This document shows, in pieces, positions 44,544-50,719 of a DNA stretch of 64,000 bases (positions are counted from its first letter, which is position 1; every line of letters starts with the position of its first letter). Source of the DNA: Thermococcus sp. SY098 (GTDB lineage Archaea; Methanobacteriota_B; Thermococci; Thermococcales; Thermococcaceae); the NCBI RefSeq assembly GCF_035621495.1, contig NZ_CP141821.1, positions 1,454,760 to 1,518,759 on the forward strand, read 5' to 3'. Under the pieces are notes generated by a model. That model worked only from the letters and a program-made list of their open reading frames with translations. It did not search any database and had not been told where the DNA came from. A program made the position numbers and the translations under genes.

Positions 44544-44668
44544 TGATAAGGATTATTACAAGAAAAGATCTCCAATCCTATCTTTTTGCTATCTTTGTTT
44601 ATTTTATCAAATTCATTTGGCAACTATTGGCTCCGATAGGTGATATCAAGAGGAAGAGGAGAGAATAA
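44543..44668 (+). CDS. Very small membrane protein, possible immunity partner
   Basis: This 41-aa frame reads MIRIITRKDLQSYLFAIFVY, then FIKFIWQLLAPIGDIKRKRR-E. One hydrophobic helix is followed by a strongly basic tail, so the C-terminus should stay in the cytoplasm. It couples to the module-tail remnant before it. It may be a complete mini-gene or the shortened remains of a longer one. Confidence 0.4.
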   Translation: MIRIITRKDLQSYLFAIFVYFIKFIWQLLAPIGDIKRKRRE

Positions 44669-44674
44669 GATGAT

Positions 44675-45713
44675 GTGGGGGTTACGGTTTCGGTGTCTTG
44701 GGGAACTGCGTCTTACAGGGAGGGCACTGTAAATGTGGTTTCAGCAAATGCTCAGTTTGGTGTTAGTTTGGAGGCAATGCCAGTAGAGCTTGTGGGTGGT
44801 GGAACAGTGTACTTTACAGTTAAAGCTTCGAATTATTTGGGCAATGCTTATTCAGTGTTTGGTTATGTTGTGGATGAGGATGGTGCAGTGATCAAGAGGG
44901 TTAGTGCAACATTACCAGCGAGTGTTCAGGATTACACTTTAACTTCATTCAGCCTGCAAGTTTCCGACGTTGGAAATCACACTTACAAACTCTTCCTCGA
45001 CAACGCTGATGGCAAGCCTAACGGAGTAAGCGAAGAACACTGGAACGAAGTGAGGGCAATAGTGAAGCCAGTGGGGAACGTTATTGCAACCATGGATTGT
45101 AACCCGTCAATAGTTCCGCTAGATGATTCAACTACTTGTACTGTCCACATTGAGTTAAAGAGTGCCGATACGGTCATGTTGAACTTAAAGGAGGTTGACT
45201 TCGGAGGTAAGAAAATATGGCCCAACGGGCCAAGCAGCGTTACAGTTAACAAGCAAACAGTAACCCTAACCCCAACAAACATGCAGGAGGGCCTAACGAT
45301 AACAATCACAATAAACGACGAGCTAGCGAACTACTACTTTAAGAAGGAACCACTTGGATGGGGATCATATAGTGACAGACTTGTAGGGTACTCCTACCTT
45401 GTCAGAGCTGTCTTTAGTGATGGCATTGTGACCAGTGATATAAATTGGAATAACCGATAAATCTTCCTCGCTTGGTGAGAAAGTTGAGACAGCAGTAGAA
45501 GTAGCAGGTATTGCTCAATCTGTGCTCGAGAAAGCAGCTGAACATATGGGACAACTGGAGACCGTGGCCAGTGGATCTTTAGGAAAAGCGGCAGTAGTGG
45601 GATCAAAAGTAGTTGGGATTGTTGGTTGGCTTTTGACTGCTAGAGATGTTTACAATTGGATAACGGCACCAACACCCTCCGATGAAGATAACAACAATGT
45701 GATTGGAGGATGA
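44675..45713 (+). pseudogene. Silent effector module 9 with a frameshift, starting in the 138-bp repeat
   Basis: The first frame (44675-45460) starts inside the Ig-like domain at VGVTVSVSWGTASYREG, almost identical to the full effector over 138 bp, then diverges (SNYLGNAYSVFGYVVDEDGA). The Cys pair is MDCNPSIVPLDDSTTCTV (12 between), then INDELANYYFKKEPLG. After DIN (about 45443) the other frame takes over: GITDKSSSLGEKVETAVEVA, Gly/Val-rich VVGSKVVGIVGWLLTA and tail APTPSDEDNNNVIGG. No signal peptide or true start is present. Confidence 0.75.
44688..44825 (+). repeat. 138-bp direct repeat, copy 2, at the head of silent module 9
   Basis: It is the downstream copy of 34453-34590 with one mismatch at 44704. 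Homologous recombination between the copies would be in frame, would delete 10,235 bp and would join the effector N-terminus to module 9. Gene conversion could instead transfer the module. Confidence 0.95.
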
Positions 45714-45717
45714 TATA

Positions 45718-46191
45718 ATGGAATTAAAAACAAAGATTTTCCTTTTTTCGATTTTTATTAATGTTGTAATCCTAGTGTACTCCGCCTATTGTGGTAGAGT
45801 GTTTGGACATGAGGGGTGTGGATATACTTTTGTCGGTGTCTCTATATGGACTATCGGAATTATTCTCGCTATCCCTAATAAAAGAACCCCCGCATGGTAT
45901 GGGCTGAATAAATTCCTAAGTTATCCACTGGATACACTGGTAGCTTTTACGATGTTTCTCCACTCATCAGGTTTCTTAGACTTCATAACAAAAACAGTAG
46001 CGCTACTAATACTCATCGAGCTTGCAGTATATCATTTCCAGAAAAGGCTCAACAAAACTGCTACACTTGCATATTATTCGGGATTATTGGTACTCGCAGG
46101 GATATTGTTCCGAGGATATCCCCTTATTCAACTAACTTATATTCCCTTCGTGGTTTACTGTGCTATGAATCTCCTTCAATTGATCAAATGA
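45718..46191 (+). CDS. Polytopic membrane protein, putative immunity partner 9
   Basis: This 157-aa protein has about five hydrophobic helices; it begins MELKTKIFLFSIFINVVILV and ends YCAMNLLQLIK. The ribosome site GGAGGATGAT overlaps the end of module 9. The frame is intact. A truncated N-terminus of a similar protein follows at 46221. Confidence 0.62.
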   Translation: MELKTKIFLFSIFINVVILVYSAYCGRVFGHEGCGYTFVGVSIWTIGIILAIPNKRTPAWYGLNKFLSYPLDTLVAFTMFLHSSGFLDFITKTVALLILIELAVYHFQKRLNKTATLAYYSGLLVLAGILFRGYPLIQLTYIPFVVYCAMNLLQLIK

Positions 46192-46220
46192 AGAAACGAC
46201 AACAATGCTGTAGTGGAGGG

Positions 46221-46295
46221 ATGAAGTTATGGGTGTTGATTTTCCTTTTTTCTATTTACATCAACAATGTTGGGGTTTTAGGGGACCTTTTATGA
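46221..46295 (+). pseudogene. Truncated immunity-like membrane protein at the array end
   Basis: A GGAGGG ribosome site and ATG introduce a 24-codon frame: MKLWVLIFLFSIYINNVGVL, then GDLL and stop. It resembles the N-terminus of partner 9 (IFLFSIFINVVILV). It looks like a leftover of a tenth pair and sets the right edge of the array near 46.3 kb. Confidence 0.5.
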
Positions 46296-46419
46296 ACAAC
46301 ACTAAACACCCTTACAGTATGGACAATATTAAAAGCCGACAACTTTAAAAGCTAATTCTTAAAGCTAAATGCAGAAAAACTTTTAGGTTAGTTGATAAAA
46401 GGTTTGAGAGGTGGTAAAG

Positions 46420-46956
46420 ATGAATCCGTTCCATGATTTAGAGCCAGGACCAGAGGTTCCAGAAGTTGTTTACGCATTGATTGAGATCCCAAAGGGGAGC
46501 AGAAACAAGTACGAGCTTGATAAAAAAACAGGTTTAATAAAGCTTGATAGAGTCCTTTACAGCCCATTTTACTACCCAGTTGACTATGGAATCATTCCAC
46601 AGACATGGTATGATGACGATGACCCATTTGATATCATGGTTATCATGAGAGAGCCCACTTATCCTGGAGTTCTTATAGAGGCAAGACCAATCGGTCTGTT
46701 TAAGATGATTGACAGCGGAGACAAGGATTACAAAGTCTTGGCAGTTCCCGTAGAAGACCCATACTTCAACGACTGGAAAGATATAAGCGATGTTCCAAAA
46801 GCATTCCTTGATGAGATTGCTCATTTCTTCAGAAGATACAAGGAGCTACAAGGAAAGGAGATTATCGTTGAGGGGTGGGAAAACGCAGAAAAAGCAAAAC
46901 AGGAAATCTTAAGAGCTATTGAGCTTTACAAAGAGAAATTTGGAAAGAAGGAGTGA
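46420..46956 (+). CDS. ppa: Inorganic pyrophosphatase, family I
   Basis: This 178-aa soluble enzyme hydrolyses PPi with Mg2+. It starts [20 protein letters not shown]. The active-site segments are [17 protein letters not shown] and [11 protein letters not shown], followed by [17 protein letters not shown]. The ATG at 46420 follows GAGGTGG. This is the first core gene after the accessory array. Confidence 0.95.
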   Translation: MNPFHDLEPGPEVPEVVYALIEIPKGSRNKYELDKKTGLIKLDRVLYSPFYYPVDYGIIPQTWYDDDDPFDIMVIMREPTYPGVLIEARPIGLFKMIDSGDKDYKVLAVPVEDPYFNDWKDISDVPKAFLDEIAHFFRRYKELQGKEIIVEGWENAEKAKQEILRAIELYKEKFGKKE

Positions 46957-47004
46957 TCTCTTTCTTTTTATTTTCAAATACATTAAAAAGTGGGAGGTAG
47001 CGGG

Positions 47005-47565
47005 ATGTACAAGCTTTTGACGGTTAAAGATGTTGTGAGAATTCCTCCAAGGATGTTTACAATGGATCCAAAAGAAGCTGCGAAAATAGTCCTGAGAGAG
47101 ACCTATGAGGGGATTTATGATAAGGATGAGGGAGTTATTTTGGCAGTTCTTGATGTTCACGAGGTTAGTGAAGGAGTTATCGTCCCTGGGGACGGTGCAA
47201 CTTATCATGAGGTAGTTTTTGATGTTCTCGTGTGGAAGCCTGAGATGCATGAGGTTGTTGAGGGAGAAGTTGTTGATGTTGCCCCTTACGGTGCTTTCAT
47301 AAGAATTGGGCCAATGGACGGTCTCGTTCACATTTCACAGCTTATGGACGATTATGTGGTCTTTGATGAAAAGAACAAGCAGTTCCTTGGAAAGGAGAAG
47401 AAATATCTCCTTAAGCTTGGCGATGAAGTCAGGGCAAGGATAATCGCCATCAGCGTTAAGAGCAGGATAATCAGAGAGAACAAGATTGGTCTAACAATGA
47501 GGCAACCCGGTCTTGGAAAATTTGAGTGGATTGCAAAAGAAAAGCGTAAAGGTGAGGCTGGATGA
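47005..47565 (+). CDS. rpoE: RNA polymerase subunit E' (Rpb7 homologue)
   Basis: This 186-aa subunit forms the stalk with subunit F. The N-terminal RNP-like domain (MYKLLTVKDVVRIPPRMF) and the C-terminal S1/OB domain (GEVVDVAPYGAFIRIGPMDG) are both visible. The ATG at 47005 follows GGGAGGTAG. It overlaps spt4 by 4 nt. Confidence 0.94.
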   Translation: MYKLLTVKDVVRIPPRMFTMDPKEAAKIVLRETYEGIYDKDEGVILAVLDVHEVSEGVIVPGDGATYHEVVFDVLVWKPEMHEVVEGEVVDVAPYGAFIRIGPMDGLVHISQLMDDYVVFDEKNKQFLGKEKKYLLKLGDEVRARIIAISVKSRIIRENKIGLTMRQPGLGKFEWIAKEKRKGEAG

Positions 47566-47747
47566 AGGAAAGAGCCTGCAGGCACTGCCACTACATCACA
47601 ACCGAGGACAGATGTCCAGTTTGTGGGAGCAGGGATTTAAGCGATGAGTGGTTTGATTTAGTTATAATCATGGACGTTGAGAATTCAAAGATAGCTCAAA
47701 AATTGGGCGTAAAAGTCCCTGGGAAGTATGCTATACGGGTCAGATAA
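47562..47747 (+). CDS. spt4: Transcription elongation factor Spt4 (RpoE'')
   Basis: This 61-aa zinc protein pairs with Spt5 to keep RNA polymerase processive. The zinc ligands are CRHCHYI and CPVCGSRD. The usual SxxWFDLVIIM... core follows. It is translationally coupled to rpoE, a conserved archaeal order. Confidence 0.94.
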   Translation: MKERACRHCHYITTEDRCPVCGSRDLSDEWFDLVIIMDVENSKIAQKLGVKVPGKYAIRVR

Positions 47748-47749
47748 AG

Positions 47750-48292
47750 ATGTGCAGAGAATTTTACTTTAAACTTCCTTTTTCTCTTAGAAGTGAACTT
47801 AAAAAGCCGTTGGGTGAGTTAGTTAGGGGTGAACTTCCCCGTCCTTATATTTTAGTAAAAGAAAAGCTTGAAAAAGCTCCTTATCTCATTACCGTTGGAG
47901 ATGTTGTCACGGAAAATGTTTTAAAGCTCGGCATAAAGCCCAGTGTGGCAATATACGACCATAAAACTGAGCGGAATGAATATGATCCAGAGATCGAGTT
48001 CGGTGCTGTAATCCTGACAGCCAATAATCCACCGGCAACCATAACGAAAGCTTTATTAAATGCTATCCGAAAATCCATCGAGCTTGCCAAGAGAGGTTTA
48101 AATGTTTACATTAAAGTTCATGGTGAGGAAGATTTAGCCGCGATTCCCGCGGTGCTTTATGCTCCTCTCAATGCGTTGGTTGTTTATGGTCAGCCCAAAG
48201 AGGGCATAGTGCTTATAAAGGTAACACCGGAATGTAAGCGTAGATGTGCTGAGATATTGCGTAAGATGGAGGTGGTTTACGATGGAGATTAG
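47750..48292 (+). CDS. GTP-dependent dephospho-CoA kinase (DUF359 family)
   Basis: This 180-aa enzyme does the last step of archaeal coenzyme A synthesis with GTP as donor, as shown for the Thermococcus kodakarensis homologue. It shows [19 protein letters not shown] and [13 protein letters not shown]. It begins 2 bp after spt4 and overlaps the S24e gene by 11 nt, within one operon with transcription and ribosomal genes. Confidence 0.88.
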   Translation: MCREFYFKLPFSLRSELKKPLGELVRGELPRPYILVKEKLEKAPYLITVGDVVTENVLKLGIKPSVAIYDHKTERNEYDPEIEFGAVILTANNPPATITKALLNAIRKSIELAKRGLNVYIKVHGEEDLAAIPAVLYAPLNALVVYGQPKEGIVLIKVTPECKRRCAEILRKMEVVYDGD

Positions 48293-48581
48293 AGTTACTG
48301 AAATTAAGGAGAACAAGCTCCTCGGGAGAAAGGAGATTTACTTCGAGATTATCCATGAAGGAGAACCAACACCTTCAAGGAAAGATGTAAAGGGGAAACT
48401 CGTTGCAATGCTTGATTTAAACCCAGAGACAACGGTTATCCAGTATATTAGGTCTTACTTTGGTAGCAGGGTTTCAAAGGGCTATGCAAAGGCTTATGAG
48501 AGCAAGGAGAGAATGTTCTACATTGAGCCTGAGTATATTCTAATTAGAGACGGTTTAATTGAGAAGAAGGAGGGAGAATGA
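48282..48581 (+). CDS. rps24e: 30S ribosomal protein S24e
   Basis: This 99-aa protein starts [20 protein letters not shown] and has the S24e core ([20 protein letters not shown] and [19 protein letters not shown]). The ATG at 48282 follows GGAGGTGG, which lies inside the end of the kinase gene. It overlaps S27ae by 1 nt. Confidence 0.95.
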   Translation: MEIRVTEIKENKLLGRKEIYFEIIHEGEPTPSRKDVKGKLVAMLDLNPETTVIQYIRSYFGSRVSKGYAKAYESKERMFYIEPEYILIRDGLIEKKEGE

Positions 48582-48733
48582 TGGGGCAGAAATGGAAGCT
48601 CTATGAGGTTAAGGATGGCAAAGTTGTAAGAAAAAACAAGTACTGCCCAAGATGTGGTCCTGGAGTTTTCATGGCAAACCACAAGGATAGATGGGCATGT
48701 GGAAGATGTGGCTATACTGAGTGGAAGAAGTGA
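48581..48733 (+). CDS. rps27ae: 30S ribosomal protein S27ae
   Basis: This 50-aa zinc-ribbon protein is short and easily missed: [20 protein letters not shown], then [10 protein letters not shown] and [11 protein letters not shown]. The four Cys give one zinc site. An ATG three bases earlier (48578) also exists; 48581 gives the standard MGQKWKLYE start. The stop of S24e overlaps it. Confidence 0.95.
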   Translation: MGQKWKLYEVKDGKVVRKNKYCPRCGPGVFMANHKDRWACGRCGYTEWKK

Positions 48734-48765
48734 TTTCTTTTCTCTAAATTTCTATTGTGATTAGA

Positions 48766-49368
48766 ATGGCATTTTTTTACTATAAAGGTATTAAACTAAA
48801 GCTTCATTCCCAGGTTTATGAGCCTGCTGAAGATACTTTTCTGTTAGCTGAGAATTTGAAGATTAGAGAAGGCGACATCGCTTTGGACATGGGTACTGGG
48901 ACCGGAATAATAGCCTTGCTAATGGCAAAAAAAGCAAAGTTTGTTCTTGGCGTCGACATTAACCCAATAGCCGTTGAACTGGCAAAAGAGAACGCAAAAA
49001 TTAATGAAATAAAAAATGTGGAGTTCCGTGTAAGCGATTTGTTTGAAAATGTTGAAGGAAAATTTGACATAATAACTTTTAATTCTCCCTATCTGCCAGG
49101 AGAAGCCGAGGAGTTAAAAGAACCAATTGATTTAGCCTTAATCGGTGGGATGCGGGGGAAGGAAGTACTTGATAGGTTCATCAGCCAAGTTAAAGATTAC
49201 TTAAAGCCAAATGGGATAGTTCAAATAGTTCAATCATCAATAACGGGTGTTGAGGATACCATAGAAAAGCTCACAAAATTGGGGTTTAAAGTAGAGATTA
49301 CCGCAAAAGAGAGGTACTTCTTTGAAGAAATCCTTGTTATTACAGCTAAGCTAAATGAATCCTCTTAA
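48766..49368 (+). CDS. HemK2/Mtq2-like class I methyltransferase
   Basis: This protein of about 200 aa is a SAM-dependent methyltransferase with motif I ALDMGTGTGIIALLMAKKAK and VLGVDINPIAVELAKENAK. The catalytic NPPY appears as NSPYLPGE. The family methylates glutamine in release factors (HemK/PrmC/Mtq2). The ATG at 48766 was chosen from TGTGATTAGA just before it. It is separated from S27ae by 32 bp. Confidence 0.82.
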   Translation: MAFFYYKGIKLKLHSQVYEPAEDTFLLAENLKIREGDIALDMGTGTGIIALLMAKKAKFVLGVDINPIAVELAKENAKINEIKNVEFRVSDLFENVEGKFDIITFNSPYLPGEAEELKEPIDLALIGGMRGKEVLDRFISQVKDYLKPNGIVQIVQSSITGVEDTIEKLTKLGFKVEITAKERYFFEEILVITAKLNESS

Positions 49369-49477
49369 CTTCTTGGATGAATTTTACCTTTGGCTTGCTT
49401 TCGTATTCATAGTCATCTTCAAAGAGCTCAACTTCAAATTCTTTTTCACGTGTTTTGATGATTAAAGTCGGTTTCAT
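49346..49477 (-). CDS. Small hypothetical protein
   Basis: This 43-aa frame reads MKPTLIIKTREKEFEVELFE, then DDYEYESKPKVKFIQEVKRI. The charged alpha/beta-like composition looks coding, and a TATA-like TTAAAAA lies upstream on the minus strand (about 49508-49520). It overlaps the convergent methyltransferase gene by 23 bp. There is no clear ribosome site. It could be a real small gene or chance. Confidence 0.4.
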   Translation of the reverse strand: MKPTLIIKTREKEFEVELFEDDYEYESKPKVKFIQEVKRIHLA

Positions 49478-49579
49478 ATGACTCAACATGGATACAACTA
49501 ATCCTCATTGTTTTTAAGCTTTTTTGTTAATCGCCGAATTATTTTTCGACGATAAAATACTTGGAGCTTATGAGGTTAA

Positions 49580-50626
49580 ATGACCAAAGTTGTGTTGCAA
49601 AAATTTTTAAACGCATCTTTTTACTCCCTCTTGGGTGAGCCTAAGGTGGAAAATGTGAAACCTAACATGCCTGAAGAGATCGCGAGATTATTCAAGAAGC
49701 AGCATTACGCTCTTGTTGGCAGACACAGCGGGGTCAAACTGTGTCATTGGCTAAAGGAGAGTATAAAGCACAATAGAGTTTGTTACAAGCAGAAGTTTTA
49801 TGGTATTCACTCTCACCGCTGCCTGCAGATGACGCCGGTTTTGGCATGGTGCACTCACAATTGTGTATTCTGTTGGCGTCCAATGGAAGGCTTTTTAGGA
49901 ACAGAACTGCCCCAGCCCTGGGATGACCCAGCGTTCATTGTTGAGGAAAGCATAAAAGCGCAAAGAAAGCTGTTAAGTGGATTCGGTGGGATAAAGGACA
50001 GGATAAACGTTAAGAAATATGAAGAGGCTCAAGAGCCTAAACATGCTGCCATTAGCTTATCTGGAGAGCCAACACTGTATCCAAATATTGGGGATCTGGT
50101 TGAAGAATTTCATAAGAGGGGATTTACAACGTTCATTGTGACAAATGGAACCGTCCCTGAAGCAATAGAGCAGATGAAAAAGGAAGGAAAACTGCCAACA
50201 CAGCTCTATGTTTCCTTAACAGCCCCAGATATTGAGACATACAACAGAGTAAATATCCCAATGATTCCAGATGGATGGGAGAGAATAGTCAAAACCCTTG
50301 AATTAATGCGAGATCTGCCTACAAGAACCGTAATAAGGCTGACCCTTGTCAAAGGTGAAAACATGCACAACCCAAAGGGTTATGCAGAGCTAATCATGAA
50401 AGCCAAACCAATGTTCGTTGAAGCTAAGGCTTATATGTTCGTGGGCTTCTCAAGAAACCGCTTAACGATAAACAACATGCCTAAGCACGAAGAAATAAAA
50501 GCCTTTGCTGAAGAGCTTGTAAAGTACCTGCCGGGCTATCACATCGAGGATGAATACCAGCCAAGCAGGGTAGTGCTAATAATGAGGGACGACATAAGCA
50601 AAGAAGAGCGCTTCATAAAACATTAG
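49580..50626 (+). CDS. taw1: tRNA 4-demethylwyosine synthase (Taw1)
   Basis: This 348-aa radical SAM enzyme makes the tricyclic base at position 37 of tRNA-Phe. The radical SAM cluster is AWCTHNCVFCWRPMEG (CX3CX2C), and a second iron-sulphur site is expected from upstream Cys (GVKLCHWLKE, RVCYKQKF, HRCLQ). ISLSGEPTLYPNIGDLVEEF and FVTNGT-like strands follow. The length fits archaeal Taw1. Confidence 0.93.
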   Translation: MTKVVLQKFLNASFYSLLGEPKVENVKPNMPEEIARLFKKQHYALVGRHSGVKLCHWLKESIKHNRVCYKQKFYGIHSHRCLQMTPVLAWCTHNCVFCWRPMEGFLGTELPQPWDDPAFIVEESIKAQRKLLSGFGGIKDRINVKKYEEAQEPKHAAISLSGEPTLYPNIGDLVEEFHKRGFTTFIVTNGTVPEAIEQMKKEGKLPTQLYVSLTAPDIETYNRVNIPMIPDGWERIVKTLELMRDLPTRTVIRLTLVKGENMHNPKGYAELIMKAKPMFVEAKAYMFVGFSRNRLTINNMPKHEEIKAFAEELVKYLPGYHIEDEYQPSRVVLIMRDDISKEERFIKH

Positions 50627-50719
50627 CCTTGCTGAGTAAACTTTATTTGTTCTTAACCTTATTTTTGGAAAAAGCTTATTTATTTTAGAGAGACATTACT
50701 ATGTTAGGGGTGCTGGACG

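Larger units (their letters stand above)
32226..46295 (+). other. Modular array: one full effector gene plus eight silent C-terminal modules, each with a membrane protein
   Basis: All genes lie on the plus strand and alternate strictly: C-terminal effector module, then small hydrophobic protein. Module order with partner: 1 (end of 32226-35387)/35380-35955; 2 35992-36261/36299-36709; 3 36714-37325/37332-37922; 4 37958-38829/38835-39074; 5 39145-40413/40434-40799; 6 40932-41642/41632-41889; 7 42132-43081/43078-43578; 8 43583-44054/44067-44493; 9 44675-45713/45718-46191. A mini-pair (44490-44543/44543-44668), a decayed partner (41899-42120) and a truncated partner (46221-46295) are also present. 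No transposase, integrase or repeat array is present. The interpretation as toxin and immunity is inference. Confidence 0.7.

Noticed and set aside
36000-46200. Array as simple tandem duplication of an S-layer or adhesin gene
   Set aside because: Only the C-terminal portions recur, they are without signal peptides, and each is followed by a different membrane protein. A plain duplication would repeat the N-terminus. It remains the main alternative for function, not for structure.
32226-46295. Integrated virus, plasmid or transposon as an explanation for the accessory region
   Set aside because: No integrase, transposase, capsid or replication gene is seen, the flanks are ordinary core genes, and no terminal repeats or tRNA fragments are visible.
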